From Pictodentalium vernedei (Eukaryota > Mollusca > Scaphopoda > Dentaliida > Dentaliidae): a stretch of DNA of 64,000 bases. Positions 45,468-57,360 of this stretch are shown here, in pieces. Under the pieces are notes generated by a model, which had not been told where the DNA came from, did not search any database, and saw nothing but the letters and a program-made list of their open reading frames with translations. The stretch covers positions 181,488,927 through 181,552,926 of the forward strand of contig CM062295.1 of NCBI GenBank assembly GCA_031216915.1. Reading direction: 5' to 3'. The translations under genes were made by a program, and so were the position numbers. Position 1 is the stretch's first letter, and each line of letters starts with the position of its first letter.

Positions 45468-47312
45468 TGAAAGTGTCAATGAATCTGTAGCTCAACTTGT
45501 CAAGACAAAGACATGTACATGTATAGTATGTGACACAGCAATGACAAACATCTAGGTAATGACCTGGTAACAAAGGTACATATAAGTATTGTAACGGTCT
45601 GTACACAAATACTGACCGTTGCCTGTAACAAATGTATAGGTAAAGTATTGTAAAGGTGGGTGACAGTCAGATGCTAAACTAGAAACAAATCTTTAGAGTC
45701 CCAGAGTGGGTCTGACTGAACCCCAAAATATTTGTTCTCATAGCACAGTGATACCAAAGGCACCCCAAAACACACTCGTTCCTGTCCCAAGGTGAAAACA
45801 AAGGTACCCAAGAAGTTTTGTGAAGATCAGTTCATAAATACGAGCTGTATAGAACTTGTGACAAAAAACTGATTGGACCTAATTTCGGTACAAAATGGCC
45901 ACTGGCAGCCATCTTGAATTTTGGACCGCACCCAGAAACACTTATTCTCGTCCCAAGGTGATAACAAAGGTACCCAAGAAGTTTTGTGACGATCGGTTCA
46001 TAAATACAGCCTCTACCCTGAGCCGTATTGACATGTGTGCTTACATTGTGTAAGTAGCACTGAATAAATCAAAGTTCATCTAATTTGCATAATTTCTGCA
46101 CGAAAAAAAACCCTTACAATATGTGATGTATTTCATGTTACTAAACATTCATTAAAACATTTATTCAAATCAAAACTTTCATACAGAAGTTCTGTACAAA
46201 AGACTGATTGCACTAATTTGGTACAAAATGGCTGCTGGTGAAAAATCTTGAATTTCGGACCACACCCAAAAACACTCGCTCTCATCCCACGGTGATAACA
46301 AAGGTATCCAAGAAGTTTCGTAAAGATTGGTTCATAAATATGGCCTCTAGTCTGAGCCGTATAGAAGTTGTGTACAAAAAACTGATTAGACCTAATTTCG
46401 GTACAAAATGGCCACTGGCAGTCATCTTGAATTTTAGACCGCACCCAGAAACACTCGTTCTTGTGCCAAGGTGATAACAAAGGTACCCAAGACATTTCGT
46501 GAAGATCAGTTCATAAATACAGACTCTAGCCCGAGCCGTATTGACATGTGTACTTACTGTGTGTAAGTCGCACTGAAAAAATCAAAGTTCATCTAATTTG
46601 CATAATTTCTGCACGAGAAAAAACCCGTATTATATGTGATGTATCCCATGGTACTAAACATTCACACACAAAAAATATTCAAATCAGCGCTTTTATATGG
46701 AAGTTCTGTGCAAAAATCTGATTGCACCTAATTTTGTACAAAATGGCTGCCATCGGCCATCTTGAATTTCGGACCGGACCCAAAAACACCCGTTCTCGTC
46801 TCACGGTGATACCAAAGGTACCCAAGAAGTTTCGTAAAGATCGGTTCATAAATACGGCCTCAAGCCCGAGCCGTATTGGCATTTGCACTTACAGTGCTGA
46901 AAGTAACACCAAAAAACATCAAAATTAGTCTAATTTGCACAATTTACGCACGGGAAAAAAACCCGTATTATATGTGATGTATCCCATGGTACTAAACATT
47001 CATACAAAAAATTATTTTCATATTCGCTTTCATATGGAAGTTCTGAACAAAAAATAGATTTCTGCATCGTCGGTACAAAATGGCGGCTGGCAGCCATCTT
47101 GAATTTCGGATTGCACCCAAAAACACTCGTTCTCGTCCCACGGTCATAGCAAAGGTACCCAAGAAGTTTCATAAAGATCGGTTCATAAATACGGCCTCTA
47201 GCCCGAGCCGTATCCAATTGTTGACGTACGGACAGATGGACAGACGGACAGACGGACCACGGGCGACGGGCCATGACAAAAACTCAAATTTGGCTTCACC
47301 AAAGCTGAGCTA
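45468..47312 (+). repeat. Tandem-core element, family A, copy 3 (complete)
   Basis: Starts 'tgaaagtgtcaatgaatctg' and 'tagctcaacttgtc', with about four full units plus one deleted, an ACAG/ACGG microsatellite (47228-47260), and the tail 'ggcttcaccaaagctgagct'. It is followed by TAA/TAAA repeats. Confidence 0.88.
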
Positions 47313-47550
47313 ATAATAATAAAATAAATAAAAATATGAATTGAATTCATTGATGTTTTTCCCCATCCAGGAACAAACCCCGTTTTTTGATGCATAAATA
47401 TTTTCGAGACTGTGGGGTAATTATACATTAAAAAAATGATGGAATGATGTTCGAGGAGCTCAATAGCGTAATACGTGTATGGCAATTGCACATCCAGAAA
47501 ATCAATTAATTCTCTAGCACCGGGAGTTTCATTCCAACAGCATTCCTTAA

Positions 47551-47694
47551 CCCTTTGACTAACATGAAAAACGGACGAGTTCGTTCCAAAGAGGGGAGGG
47601 GTCTGAACCTATGTTTTTGAGACAAAAAAATGAAAATTATTTGGCGGTTTTGTAAATAGTGCTGGCCGGTTTTGCCGCTACGTTGGGTAAAGGG
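47551..47694. mobile_element. TTAA-flanked palindromic MITE, copy 4 (short, reversed)
   Basis: TTAA at 47547-47550 and 47695-47698. Orientation is opposite to the other copies and about 100 bp including the central palindrome is gone; 'gttttgccgctacgttgggt' matches the outer part of copy 1 in reverse. Confidence 0.85.
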
Positions 47695-47698
47695 TTAA

Positions 47699-50600
47699 TA
47701 TATTTTAATACACTCGAATTGCAGACAATGTTAAGGTGATTCTAAAGTCATGGCTTCCAACATGGAAGCCAGAAACACAGAAACATGTGAACATTTCATT
47801 GAACAATAACTTGGCAACGAAACAGCCTTGCCCTTGGATACCAGGGTTGGGGGGAATGGTCATGTCACATAGAACGTGATGGGACCCGCAAAATAAGCAT
47901 TTAACAAATTTACGAGTCATTTGGAGACATTAGAAAATGTGTACTGTCAAAAAGTCGGAAATGGCGTGGACAGGTTTTCAAAAAATAGCGAGACGCCTCA
48001 CCTTCCAATGAACAACCAACGTGAGCTATTAGTAATGTACTGCAGCAGTTGAGTCTTAATTTTTAATAAAACACATCGAAGATAGGACTAAGCAAGTTGT
48101 CAACCTGGGTCGTTTCAGTCTCAAAAGTGTCCGCCATGTTTACGGTGGGAAATTCAAAACACTGAAGGTTGTGGGCAACATTGCGACAAAAGATCTCGCC
48201 ACATGTCCCGTAAATTCTCATGACAATGCCACTGCTGAAATTCTGATTGTCGATATATCTCAAGGGAGGCAGACTAATAGAGGCAAATTGCATTGATTGT
48301 CTGTTCTATGTAAATATTCTTCCCTCACCAACTGAAGCTATAATGTGTTTACATGGATCGACCTTGCCATTAGTTTGTATTCATGCGCCAAAATTACCAA
48401 TAGAGAACAAAAATTTCAATTTTCTTCAATTAACAAAACGGTGACATATAGTGGAATTAGAAACCCATGTTGAATTCTTTCGTTGTTGAAATATTCGTAA
48501 ACTGGTTGCTTTTTCACTTCTTTTAATCGCAAATGGGGGGAACTATTGTTCGTCATGTAATATTGATGGTTAACTTTATTGGCCTGTCATTCGGCCCCGT
48601 TTCGGTCTGGTTTCGGTGAGTTCCAGAAATAATGCTCCTAATTTTGCGATCTTGTGTGATTTACATTGCGAATCATTGTAAACGATGTATTTCATTAAAT
48701 TTGTTTGCAATCCACAAAGATCATCGATAATTTCGAATAATCTGTGGGCTATAAAACTCATGCCTGCAAGTGTTTGTTGATCGAAGTTGTTGTCACCGGA
48801 AAGCCACATGCGTTGGTAAGGCGCTTGTTCAAAGTGCGAAAAATGATATTTTTTCCTTTCTATCCACCCCACTAGACCTCCTAATCACAAATAAAATATG
48901 ACAGAAGTGTGAACATGAAATTTTTCTCTAGAAAATTATTTTATTAGTCGTTGCCACGAAAGTGAAGTATGGCAACACACACAAGGCACAATCGAGCTTC
49001 AAATTTTTGGGAACGGGTCAACCCGCTACCGGGTCAAGTCGCCACGGGTCATCTCCCACCAAAAAAAATAATACAAGGTAGGTTTCTGACACAACATGAG
49101 TTTATTCATGATCAAAAACATGGCATTCAAGTTTAACACATTAAAAACACTTTTATACATTAACCACCTTATCGGATTTTTTCAATAATTGGACGAATAT
49201 TTAATACTTTGAGCACTGTAAGTATTGGTCAATCGATACGACTTATTGGCGGAATTAAGTTCCATAACTTCCCTTCGAGCCTGCATGTAGTCCTGGTAGG
49301 TGATTCCAGTGTCACACTTTTTCAACTTTGAAAACTCCTTTTTTTAGTTTCCAACCAATAACTTGAGCTGTAATTGGCAGAATCAAATAAAATTTGTTGT
49401 GTAGGTTCAGCAACATAAAATGCAGGTCAAGTCAAATCAAGGTTTGATCCGACAATTTTTGCCAGAGTTATGTCCCTTTTTCAATTTTGAAAAATTCTAT
49501 TTTTTTGTGGTGGGGGAGGGGGAGGTGTGGCCACGCAGTCTTTTATTTTCTATTATTGGGATTTGACGATACACTTTCAACAGGGTCATTTCATGTCAAG
49601 ACAGTTTTACTTGTGGAAGAGGGCAGAACAGATATATCACTTGTGTGGCTAATATTTCCAGGGGCGGTCAACTAGATTACTGATCAGTGCAGTGTGCCAT
49701 ACTTTTGAACTGTGAATAGTTCCCTGTGCAAAAATGGCTGGACCAGTGCATGCAGTGGTCCATCAAAAATTTAAATAAACATACAATTGGATTTTTTTTT
49801 TAAAAAAGTTATGACTCAACTGTTGTTCTCTAGTGCACATAGAAAACATATTCTTCAATGTGAGATTCATATTTTAAGTTTTTGTGGCAGGAAGTTGACC
49901 GTGAGTTAGGGATTTTCAAAAGCATTTTTTTTGGTGAGTAAATTCTTTTTTTAAAAATTTGTATCACATTTTTGTAATCTATTAGGTAGGAAGCAATCAT
50001 TCATGTATTAAATAACCATTACTATTGAAAAGTGATGAAAAAACATCATGTTTTCGACCTGTCCACTCAAACTACAATCTTCAGTTTAGAATCACCTTAA
50101 TGGGCGAAAGCTGGCCGAATTACGGATGTTGATTTAAACATTCCTTAAAATACTGGGGGCAATCAAAAGTTGTGACAGTTGGTGTAATAATGGTTGTAAT
50201 CAAGTTATTTATTTCTCGCTTTTCTTTTAGATCCAATAAAGGCAGAGAACAAAGAATCTGTAATCTCAATCTCTTGATGCGAATCTCAAGCGAACTAAAC
50301 AATCGTTCGTCCATTTTGTACAGGCGACAAGATGGATGTATATCCATAAGCGTGGTCACAAAATATTTGGAACACATTTGCTTGCTTGTTTATTAATAAT
50401 ACCACGTCCTGTTTATACCCGTTACAGGATCAATTTCTTTCTCCTTGCATGAAGATAGAAAGCATAGGCACATGTTTACCCTCAAAACTCACCAGGAAGA
50501 AAACCACCAACTGAAATGTTTTGCTATTAGAATGCTCTATCTAACACTCTTCGAAGACTTTAAGTTCGGTGCTGACATTAATGATAGCGATCCTGGAAGT

Positions 50601-50706
50601 ACACAGAATGGAGCACCGAGTTTCTATTGTTGAAATGCTTTTCAACTTTCTAACAGCTTAATTGTTGCGTGTTGATCCCCGCATGCCTAAGATAATCGGA
50701 GATCAA
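47699..50706. other. 3 kb without a recognised gene
   Basis: On the minus strand near 48155, 'aaacATGGCGGACACTTTTG' opens a 24-codon frame MADTFETETTQVDNLLSPIF with a start context typical of a first exon, but no good donor follows. A minus-strand frame at 50120-50377 (MDERLFSSLEIRIKRLRLQI) has protein-like composition and no recognised family. Nothing else is supported. Confidence 0.35.
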
Positions 50707-51257
50707 TCACAGAACAATAGGGATTGCAGCGGCGAGTTCCTGGACATTGGTAGGGGGCTGTTGGCGTTGTCGAAGGCGCCTGCCAAGCATATCCCAGACG
50801 TGCACGACTGGTGAAAGGTCTGGACTTAGTGCTGTCCAAGGCAGGGTAGTGATGTTCTGCTCCTGGAGGAACTCTGTAGCGACACGGGCCCTGTGTGCTT
50901 TTGCATTGTCATCTTTGTTAACTGAATCGACGTCCGTGTCGTCGCGCAAATGACACCACATGAGCTGCTAACATGTTGTCACAGTAGAATTGTCCTTGGA
51001 CACGCCCTTGGATGACATGTAATGCTGTTCTGCTTGTCATGGTTATGCCTCCCCACACCATAACCGATCCACCACCAAAACGATCGTGCTGTCTAACGGT
51101 TACGTCATGGGATCGTTCGTTCCGCCGCCGCCACACTCTGTTTCGCCTGTCGTGGAAGTCGAGAGTGAACCTCCATTCGTCGGAAAACATGACGTTGCTA
51201 CACCAACGACTGTCCCAGCGCCGTCGTGCTTCGCGCCAATTACGTCTTGCTACGATG

Positions 51258-51578
51258 CAGTGGCGTAGATAGCTTTTCGCTGGCGGAGGGGCAAGCCCAA
51301 AATTTTCCGACAGACCGAAAATTTTCCGACAGTGTAACAACAACAAAAACCCAAACAAACAGAACGAATCTGTTGTTTACTGCAAATGTACTGAAAATTG
51401 ACCTTTTTGACCCCAAATTTACCCAAAATGGCATGTTTTAATCCCCAAAGCCAGCATTTTAATGTTATTAGGCATAAATTCGCCGAACAATGGTCCCCAA
51501 AAATTTCCGACAAAACTTCTGGTGGGGGGGGGGGGGGCTCCGCCCCCCGCCCCCCCCCCCCCTTTATCTACGCCACTA
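51258..51578. mobile_element. hAT MITE, copy 2 (inside the Tc1 pseudogene)
   Basis: Near-identical to 42253-42577. Perfect 8-bp duplication 'ctacgatg' at 51250-51257 and 51579-51586. Core has G-run (51524-51537) and C-runs. Confidence 0.94.
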
Positions 51579-51811
51579 CTACGATGTGACGTTCAGTCAA
51601 ACGTGGAATTATTCGAGGTCGTCGAACGTACAAATATCAGCTATGTAGGCGATTTCGGATAGTCTGACCACTGCTCGCACATCTGTCGCTCGGTGCAGCT
51701 GTTGTCGAATTTCTGAGGCACTTTCATGGCGGTTACGTAATGCTGTGGTTAGGATGAAACTTTCCTGGCAAGCAGTTGTCGCCCTTGGACGACCTGACCG
51801 ACGTCTGTCAT

Positions 51812-52371
51812 TAGAGCTGTATGTTAACCGAAACCGAACCGAGGTTTTTAGTTTTTTTTAAAAACCGAAACCGTCGACATCCCGTAATCTAAGGTTTTTC
51901 GTTTTTTATTAAATGCTCTCTTGCTGCAGAAATTCACAGAATGCAGCCATCCCTGAGTAGTGAGAGTACCCAGACACTGCCAATGGCAGTGTCTGGGTGC
52001 TCTTACTACTCTGGGAAGGCTACATTCTGTGAATTTCCGACATTTCAGTTTAGTTGTGTTTGTAGCTTTCCTCAAGTTGCATGTAGGTGTCAGACCTCGA
52101 AAAATGGCCAAGCACAATAAAAGGTCTGTATATTTAGGTAATTATTATATTGGCCTTCCTGATTCTTCATGTATTATAGCTTATTTCAGCCATTCATTGA
52201 GTTTCACTCAATTTCACTGCCATCCAGTTATGACTCCGGACATAAGAATGAGTTTTATTTAATTTTATTTGGCCTCATGAACAAACCGAAAACCGAACCG
52301 AACCGAGGTTTTATTCCACCTGAAAAACCAAAACCGAAACCGAACAAGAAATTTAAAAACCTACAGCTCTA
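51812..52371. mobile_element. Second hAT-type element inside the Tc1 pseudogene
   Basis: Ends 'tagagctgtatgtt' and (reverse complement) 'tagagctgtaggtt'; perfect 8-bp duplication 'tctgtcat' at 51804-51811 and 52372-52379. Subterminal 'aaccgaaccgaggtttt' repeats. The centre (51928-52040) is a palindrome around 'cagacactgccaatggcagtgtctg'. No transposase. Confidence 0.93.
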
Positions 52372-52760
52372 TCTGTCATCAACATTGCCTGTCTGACGGT
52401 AGCGTGACCACAACCTGCTAATCACCGATTGGGTAACGTTGAGAATTTGAGCCACTGCAGTCTGTCCGTTGCCAGCTTACAACATGCCAACGGCACGTAA
52501 ACGTTCGTCAAGTGTCAGTCTTCGCATACCTCAAAAGTTACGTTTCGACCAGAAGCTATTGATGAACGAGTTTATACCAAGAAAAGAACGATGAGACCTC
52601 CGAAAAAGCCCGCCCAGTACAAATGAAAATTTCAAAACGTACCCCAGACATTAACGCGGCGTTCGTGAGAAAATCCTGCACGAAGTTTCGTGGGCCGGTG
52701 ATATTCATGATCCACACTAAACATGATAACATATTGACGTGTCCAGTCACGCGTATCCAA

Positions 52761-53321
52761 TAGACCATTTTTACATAGCGCCATCTTACATCCGGGACTC
52801 GATATACCCCCTCGAAACCAGCCATTCAGATTTGTTACTAAAAATGGCACCCACGTCTGCTGTACTGCACTGAAAGCTGCATTGATGTCGTTTCTTTCCA
52901 CTTTATAAATATTTTTTGTCATTGCTGTCGTTCTTTTGAAAAAAAAAATTCGATTGTGTGCTTGCCTGCCGTTCTTCGAACGAAACATTTTAGCTTTAAA
53001 GAAGCCGAAGGAACATTGTAGTTGAGAGTTGTGATGAACGCCGGAACGAACATGAATGATTGTAACACGAAGATGATAAGTATAGAAATACCATCGCAAA
53101 ATACACAAATTTCTAACACCCAACCATTGTTCTCTTCGGGGATGAAACAAACGCAGATTTGGTAAATTGTCGAATTTTAATTGATAAAACGGAGACGAAA
53201 AATGAAGCTTTCAACGCCGACCAGCAGCTCAGTACACGCGTGTGCAATGTTGATAAATAAAGCCGATTTGTGGGGGCAAATTCAGTCCCGGATGTAAGAT
53301 GGCGCTATGTAAAATGATCTA
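52761..53321. mobile_element. Nonautonomous element with ~37-bp TIRs
   Basis: 'tttacatagcgccatcttac' at 52769 is mirrored by 'gtaagatggcgctatgtaaa' at 53294; symmetry continues through 'atccgggact'. About 560 bp. Target duplication not clear. The minus ORF at 52632-53150 overlaps it and is not supported. Confidence 0.8.
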
Positions 53322-54833
53322 TGCCATTTTCCGAAAATATCAACATCAATTTGGATATCACCTACTTTTCTTGAATAATATATAACAGACAATGGGATAC
53401 CCGATAGTGGATTTGGAGGATTGCTTTATTTCACACATAACAAAATAAGAGGATGATGGGATGATGGCTCTTAGAAATACCGGAGCAAACATATCATAAC
53501 TGATGAATTGAGGGGTGGATCCCATTTTTTGGAGAGGAAGAGAGGAAAAAAATAATTTTTTGCACAAAAGGGGTGGGTGGGTCACTTTGGAGCGGATTTT
53601 TTTGTGGGAGGGGGGAGACTTGTGTCTGCAATTTTTTCCAGACCCCCCCCCCCCCCCCAACTCCCCTCCCGCGTAATGCACGGCATAAAATGTCGTCAGC
53701 TTGATTGGTGCAAATTGCAATGATTGGCCAACATGAAAGTGTACCAATCTTCGGTGAGAGGCAGACAAAACAATCCGTCGATACACTTCCATTTCCTAAA
53801 TGCGATCGGTGTTATAACGAGCGTCAGTACCCTGCAGTACCTATAAAAAAAACCCAATAAATAAATGAATGCTCATCTGGAAAAGTTGAATAGAAATCTC
53901 ACCTGTTAAGTTCTCCACTGATGCGCCGCACAGAGAATAACAATTGCAAATGTAACTTGTCGACTTCGAGTTTACGATTGAGAAAAGTGACCTACATTTT
54001 CTGTGCATGGATCCTCTCATTCATTCCCCGCCACGTCCTCGTCTATGAAGGTCAAATTTCTTCCATCGTTTAACATGTGCAGTTTGTAAACAAAACAATA
54101 TTTCTGTAAACTTGATCGACGATACAGTATAACTCGGGACGCGTTTGTCCCGTAATGTTCTAATATCGTGGCAAGCCAATGTCCGAGTAGATCTGCACTG
54201 AATAGGACATAATCTATGGAAACATATAAACGACATGAAAAAACCTTGTTTAGTTCCACACACGCTTAAGGCAGTGAGTTCTGACAGGATACAGAGATTA
54301 ACCAGTCTATCTTCAACGCATTTGTCCGTTTTTTTCTCATGCAAGGAATGCAAGGAATGTCTAGGAATCTCTGTTAAGGTGAGCACATGGGTCCTCTGGG
54401 TCCAAGCATTTTATGTCGAAGGCATATCACGAAGATCGCAGTCTTGAGTTAGGGAAAGGTATCAATGTGGTGTCTCTCCTCGTGCTGGTGGGCGATTTCT
54501 CCGGGAATGTCCACTGCTGGACCTTTTCTGGTGAAATTTCAAAAAAATATGTTCAAAATGACACAATTAGGAGGCTCGGAAGAACGTCAAGCAAGGTACG
54601 TTATCTACAACGTCATTAGCTCAGAGCTCAGAGTTGAGCTTCTTCCAGAAAAAATTGAAAGTATGCCTGAAATTGTGAGGTTCGAAAGAAGGTCGCTAGG
54701 TACACCACTGGGCTATGGAGAAAAAGAGATTCGTACACAAAAAATTATGGATAGGCCCACACGGTTGAAAGTGAGTAAACGAAGTAAAACAAAACACCCG
54801 AGAGGTTTTCATTTTTGTGTATGCCTATTGTTT
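53322..54833. other. Unassigned
   Basis: A C-run lies at 53642-53658. The ORFs at 53358-53792 (-), 54021-54386 (-) and 54465-54872 (+) have no recognisable domain; the last runs into the family C fragment, which argues against it being a gene. Confidence 0.4.
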
Positions 54834-55125
54834 TTAGCTCACCTGAGTAAAGCTCAAGGGGAGCTTTACTAATCACTTCCTGTAAGTCGTCCGTCTGTCG
54901 TCCGTCGTCTGGCGTTAACTTTACATTATCGACTACTTCTCACAAACTACTCGACCAAATTGAACCAAATCTGGTGTGCAAGTTCCCTGTCAAGTAAAGT
55001 TGCCACGCCCACAGGGACCACCACAAGGGGCATAAATCTGAGAGCACAACTAATGTTTTTTTAAAAATTCAAAAAAATCTTCTTCAGATGCACCAGTCAG
55101 AATCTTTTCATATTTGGTATGTAAT
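54834..55125 (-). repeat. Tandem-core element, family C, truncated reverse copy
   Basis: Starts (plus strand) 'ttagctcacctgagtaaagc' with a hairpin 'gtaaagctc..gagctttac', a 'cgtccgtctgtcgtccgtcg' block and one core unit whose reverse complement, 'gattctgactggtgcatctg', matches family C. Confidence 0.75.
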
Positions 55126-55635
55126 GGTGGCGACTCGGGGTGTGTTGTCCAGTAACTATTTTTCTTAAATAACTTCTTTAAATTTGTCCTTTGTGCGTTG
55201 TTCCCACATTTCAGTTTGTAACGACATGCTGGGATCACGTATTTATTCGATATTTGTAGTTACTCATTGTGGTGATCAGTAATTTCCGAAGGAGTTACAC
55301 AACTTGTACATTGAGGAGCCGTCTTTGGGTTTATCTTAAGATGATTTCTATTGGTTACTTTGTATCCTGTTCCAGAGTGTGATTTTGCACACGACACCTC
55401 GAAAATTGCTTTATATAAGCCCCTTTGTTCGAGTACCTGAACCCTTCCCTCCTTCAACACGCCTCGACACATATACCGTCACTGAGGGTCGAAAGGGGCT
55501 TGTTCCCCAAACCATCCCTGCGCGTCTTCGGCGCGTGAAACCATTCCGTCCGTATTCGAAGGACGGTTTTCAGTCTTCAAGTAAGGCAGTAAACGAATAG
55601 GCCTGCCGGCCTAGTTAGTCTCATTTAAATTCCCT
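55126..55635. other. Unassigned
   Basis: Contains 'ttcgaagga'-type short inverted words and small ORFs on both strands (55260-55472, 55379-55600) with no recognised domain. Confidence 0.4.
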
Positions 55636-56257
55636 TGTGGGCACTTGTTGCCCTGAGAGAATTTGTGTGAATCATTGTGATTTGCAAGTCATAATGTTTG
55701 GCATTATGTCGGTTTGACCAGTTGATGTTTTCTCGTCTCTGTACTGACGTTACTGGTATAAAATATATATTCCGAGTCGCAGGTTTCTTTGACCATTTCT
55801 TTGTATTCTCCTGTCAGTGTATGATCGGCTGTTTCCGTGTGTGTGCGGAAATTGCCGGTGATAATTCGAGAAGAGAACTGATCTGATTCATCATACTTTG
55901 GTAAATAGGAACTTGTCTGTCTCTCCCCAAAATACATTTGTTCCAAAGCTTGGCAAAGTTATTAAATGATTAATTGTATAATGAGTTCTATTATTATTTT
56001 GAACCAGTTGTGTTCTCATCAGACATTTTGACAGATTAATGAACCTGGGGATAAAACAGTTGGACCATCGGCCACCCGACAGTTACATTTTTGGTGTCGG
56101 TGACCAGGATCTGTTTATAAAATTGTTTGATGATAATTTTTGCGATTTATTGAATAAAATCTTTTGTGAAAATAGAAATGGCATCAAATAGTCCAGTACT
56201 TTCATTTCTGTCTTGTCTTGAGAAAGAGATTCAAGATTGTGAAGATGACATAAGTAA
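55636..56257 (+). mobile_element. LTR-retrotransposon fossil: one LTR and leader
   Basis: A 'TG...CA' block of about 450 bp with a TATA-like 'ggtataaaatatata' (about 55757) ends at 56087 and is followed directly by 'ttttggtgtcggtgaccagg', which looks like a primer-binding site, and a short leader with an ATG at 56178 (MASNSPVLSFLSCLEKEIQD), resembling a gag start. The element stops where the Ngaro-type repeats begin. Broken, fragmentary. Left LTR border is approximate and the family is not assigned. Confidence 0.5.
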
Positions 56258-57185
56258 ATGATTAGCCCGGGTAGAAAGTGAAGTGTGAACAAAAGTTAAG
56301 CAGATAATGCTTTTGGTATTTAACAAATACAAATGAAAAAATAACAGGATAGAAAATAATAGGTGAATTTCAGAAAAATGAAATTGATACTTCAATTATC
56401 CATCGTCAATCGTGGAACTACTATCTTCCAATACAATCGACTGGAAGAAGAAATTCAACATCGAATGGACAATGTCATAGGATTTCAAATCAGAAATTTC
56501 TGAAAATATTATGTATATATTACCTTTTATAATGGACAACGTCCACTGTATAATATCATAAATTAATAATCAATTAAATAAATAAATATATAAAAATTAA
56601 CAAATATTTGTTAATAATCAAAACATATGGATGGCAGTCTGCAAATAAACTAGTCCAATTGTTTGAAAAAACAAATGTCAACGGTGGGTGGGTGGGCTTT
56701 TTGAAGAGAATAATGACCACGACCAATTCAAGTTGAAACCAAAATACCACTGAGACAATTCGTTGAGTGCAAATTGTTCAATAAGGATGAGAAGAGCTCA
56801 TGCGATTGTTGTCATTGACGACCTGATAAGGATTTCTCCCTGCCTGTTGATCATTAATTATTTTGAAGACAAAATAAAACAATGATCAGCCCGGGTAGAA
56901 AGTGAAGTGTGAACACAAGTTAAGCAGATAATGCTTTTATTGATGTGGCCTTTTGGTATTTAACAAATACATATAAAAAATAACAGGATAAAAAATAATA
57001 GGTGAATTTCCGAAAAATGAAATTGATACTTCAATTATCCATCGGCAATCGTTGAACTACTATCTTCCAAAACAATCGATTGGAAGAAGAAATTCAACAT
57101 CAAATGGACAATGTCATAGGATTTCAAATGAGAAATTTCTGACAATATCATGTATATATTACCTTTTATAATGGACAACGTCCAC
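56258..57185 (-). repeat. Split direct repeats of the Ngaro-like fossil
   Basis: 56258-56546 and 56882-57185 are direct repeats with about 90% or better identity by eye ('agcccgggtagaaagtgaag' to 'aatggacaacgtccac'); the right copy has one ~16-bp extra block. The ~335-bp segment between them is different. In Ngaro elements the 3' end has a B1-A2-B2 arrangement, which this would fit; A1 would lie off the right edge. Confidence 0.7.
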
Positions 57186-57360
57186 CAAGCCAAAGGCATC
57201 CAAGAAGGTCAAACTCCGAAACCATCAAAAGCAGGAAACAAGAGCACCAAGCTCCAAGGAGATCGTTAGATCCTTGGCAGAATTGGTGAAAAATGAAGAA
57301 GTAACCAGACTAGAAGGAAACTCTCTCCTGAAAATAAAAATATAGATTTTTGTTAGCTAA

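Larger units (their letters stand above)
50707..52527 (-). pseudogene. Tc1-like transposase pseudogene split by two hAT insertions
   Basis: Minus strand from the ATG at 52527: MRRLTLDERLRAVGML, then a helix-turn-helix (TAVAQILNVTQSVISRLWSR). After the first insertion the frame resumes, and after the second it reads RRNWREARRRWDSRW and VMFSDEWRFTLDFHDRRN with the first catalytic Asp, GGGSVMVWGGITM, DNAKAHRARVATEFLQEQ with the second, and SPDLSPVVHVWDMLGRR, where the usual Glu (PIEH) is Val. At least one stop lies in the N-terminal part (after GML) and a frameshift separates RRHGRRFS from the DNAKAH part. Without the insertions it would be about 310-340 aa, normal for Tc1. The flanking TIRs were not found. 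Confidence 0.9.

Noticed and set aside
48087-48158. First exon starting MADTFETETT on the minus strand
   Set aside because: Good start context but a stop after 24 codons, no convincing donor and no downstream exon; noted only in the gap entry.
54465-54872. 135-codon plus ORF
   Set aside because: Its last codons run into the 3' end of a reverse family C repeat, so it is a chance frame.
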